The notes below the pieces were generated by a model. The model made no database searches. It was not told the origin of the DNA and saw only the letters and a program-made list of their open reading frames with translations. 6,206 nt of DNA from Actinomycetes bacterium. GTDB lineage: Bacteria; Actinomycetota; Actinomycetes; Streptosporangiales; Streptosporangiaceae. Positions 5,389 through 6,206 of the stretch are shown piece after piece. The first letter of the stretch is position 1, and every line of letters starts with the position of its first letter. The stretch is taken from NCBI GenBank assembly GCA_023425615.1, contig JAFACJ010001016.1, positions 1 to 6,206 of the forward strand, written 5' to 3'. The position numbers and the translations under genes were made by a program.

Positions 5389-6206
5389 ATGCGCATCGCC
5401 AACCACGCGGGCCGCGCGGTCCTCGTCCTGTCGGACGACAAGGCCGCGGACATCGCCACCGCCTCCGGCGGCCGTTTCGGCCCCGGCCTCCAGAGCGTCT
5501 ACGACGGCTGGGCGGAGTTCACGCGCTGGGCCGCGACCGCCGACCTCGTCTCCGACGTCGAACTGGACAAGGCGCTGCTCGGCTCGCCGTCGCCGACCCC
5601 TTCGCAGGTGGTCGCGATCGGCCTGAACTACGCCGACCACGCGGCCGAGACCGGTTTCGAGCCGCCGAAGGACCTCCCCCCGGTCTTCACCAAGTTCGCC
5701 TCGTCGATCACCGGCCCCTACGGCGAGATCGGCCTCCCCGAAGGCGGCAACACCGACTGGGAGGTCGAGGTGGTCGCGGTCATCGGCAAGGAGGGGCACC
5801 GGATCGCCGAGGCCGAGGCGTGGGACCACGTGGCGGGCCTCTCGGTCGGCCAGGACCTGTCCGAGCGGATCCTCCAGTTCGTCGGCCAGGCACCCCAGTT
5901 CGGCTTCGCCAAGTCCTACCCCGGGTTCGCCCCGATCGGCCCCTGGCTGGTGACCCTGGATGAGATCCCCGACCGCGACGACCTGGCGCTGGGCTGCTCG
6001 ATCGACGGCGAGACGGTGCAGGACGGCAGCACCTCCAAGCTGATCTTCTCCATCCCCCGTACCATCGCCAAGCTCTCGGAGGTCATCACCCTCAGGCCGG
6101 GCGATGTGATCTTCACCGGCACCCCCGACGGCGTGGGTCTCGGCATGAGCCCGCAGCGCTTCCTGCGATCCGGTGAGACGCTGCGCACCTGGGTGGAGGG
6201 CATCGG
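5389..6206 (+). CDS. Fumarylacetoacetate-hydrolase (FAH) family protein, 3' end cut by the window
   Basis: The first 272 residues are present and most of the catalytic domain is visible. Residues 1-70 form the small N-terminal part. The FAH domain then shows VVAIGLNYADHAAE (74-87), FTKFASSITGP (100-110), the metal-binding pair Glu125 and Glu127 in TDWEVEVVAVIG, a third ligand Asp156 in VGQDLSER, Lys176 with GFAPIGPWLVT (179-189), and GTPDGVGLG (244-252). This set marks Mg/Mn-dependent enzymes that cleave or isomerise 2,4-diketo acids or related 2-oxo acids (acylpyruvases, fumarylpyruvate hydrolases, HpcE-type isomerase/decarboxylases). In this operon it probably processes a product of ring fission, possibly in place of the usual MhpD/HsaE-type dienoate hydratase, which belongs to a distantly related fold family. 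The exact reaction is inference. The start is ATG 5389 with AAGGAAG ahead, and the gene probably ends shortly beyond the right edge. Confidence 0.9.
   Translation, partial: MRIANHAGRAVLVLSDDKAADIATASGGRFGPGLQSVYDGWAEFTRWAATADLVSDVELDKALLGSPSPTPSQVVAIGLNYADHAAETGFEPPKDLPPVFTKFASSITGPYGEIGLPEGGNTDWEVEVVAVIGKEGHRIAEAEAWDHVAGLSVGQDLSERILQFVGQAPQFGFAKSYPGFAPIGPWLVTLDEIPDRDDLALGCSIDGETVQDGSTSKLIFSIPRTIAKLSEVITLRPGDVIFTGTPDGVGLGMSPQRFLRSGETLRTWVEGI

Noticed and set aside
1..6206. CRISPR array, tRNA, rRNA, insertion sequence, phage or toxin-antitoxin genes
   Set aside because: I saw no regularly spaced repeats, cloverleaf-like sequence, transposase motif or terminal inverted repeats. Apart from the control region, the window is filled by catabolic genes.

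Overview
The window is GC-rich DNA. Its codons almost always end in G or C, its genes start with GTG or ATG behind GGAGG-type ribosome binding sites, and neighbouring genes overlap by GTGA. This is typical of a high-GC actinomycete (a Streptomyces/Actinomadura/Rhodococcus-like bacterium). The genus cannot be fixed from the sequence.

Layout: (1) a partial gene of unrecognised function runs leftward off the left edge (start at 151, minus strand). (2) A 226-bp divergent control region (152-377) holds three related 16-bp operator-like palindromes, two Crp/GlxR-like sites of the form TGTGA-N6-TCACA, a short imperfect tandem duplication and a plausible promoter. (3) A tightly packed rightward operon of six genes follows: a two-component flavin-dependent aromatic monooxygenase of the HsaA type (378-1553), a two-domain type I extradiol ring-cleavage dioxygenase of the BphC/HsaC type (1550-2473), a meta-cleavage-product (MCP) hydrolase of the BphD/HsaD type (2470-3315), a second HsaA-type monooxygenase (3330-4505), a second BphD/HsaD-type hydrolase (4502-5374) and a fumarylacetoacetate-hydrolase (FAH) family enzyme cut by the right edge (5389 onward).

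Together these read as a catabolic operon for a phenolic compound. The oxygenase ortho-hydroxylates a phenol to a catechol, the dioxygenase opens the ring next to the two hydroxyls, the serine hydrolase splits the C-C bond of the ring-opened dienoate, and the FAH-family protein would act on a released 2-oxo or 2-hydroxy acid. The flavin reductase such oxygenases need is not in the window.

The most notable points are the paired, clearly paralogous monooxygenase and hydrolase genes around a single dioxygenase (order A-C-D-A'-D'), the loss in the second oxygenase of a Cys-Asp-His segment that the first shares with HsaA, and the compact divergent regulatory region. The substrate is not evident from the sequence.
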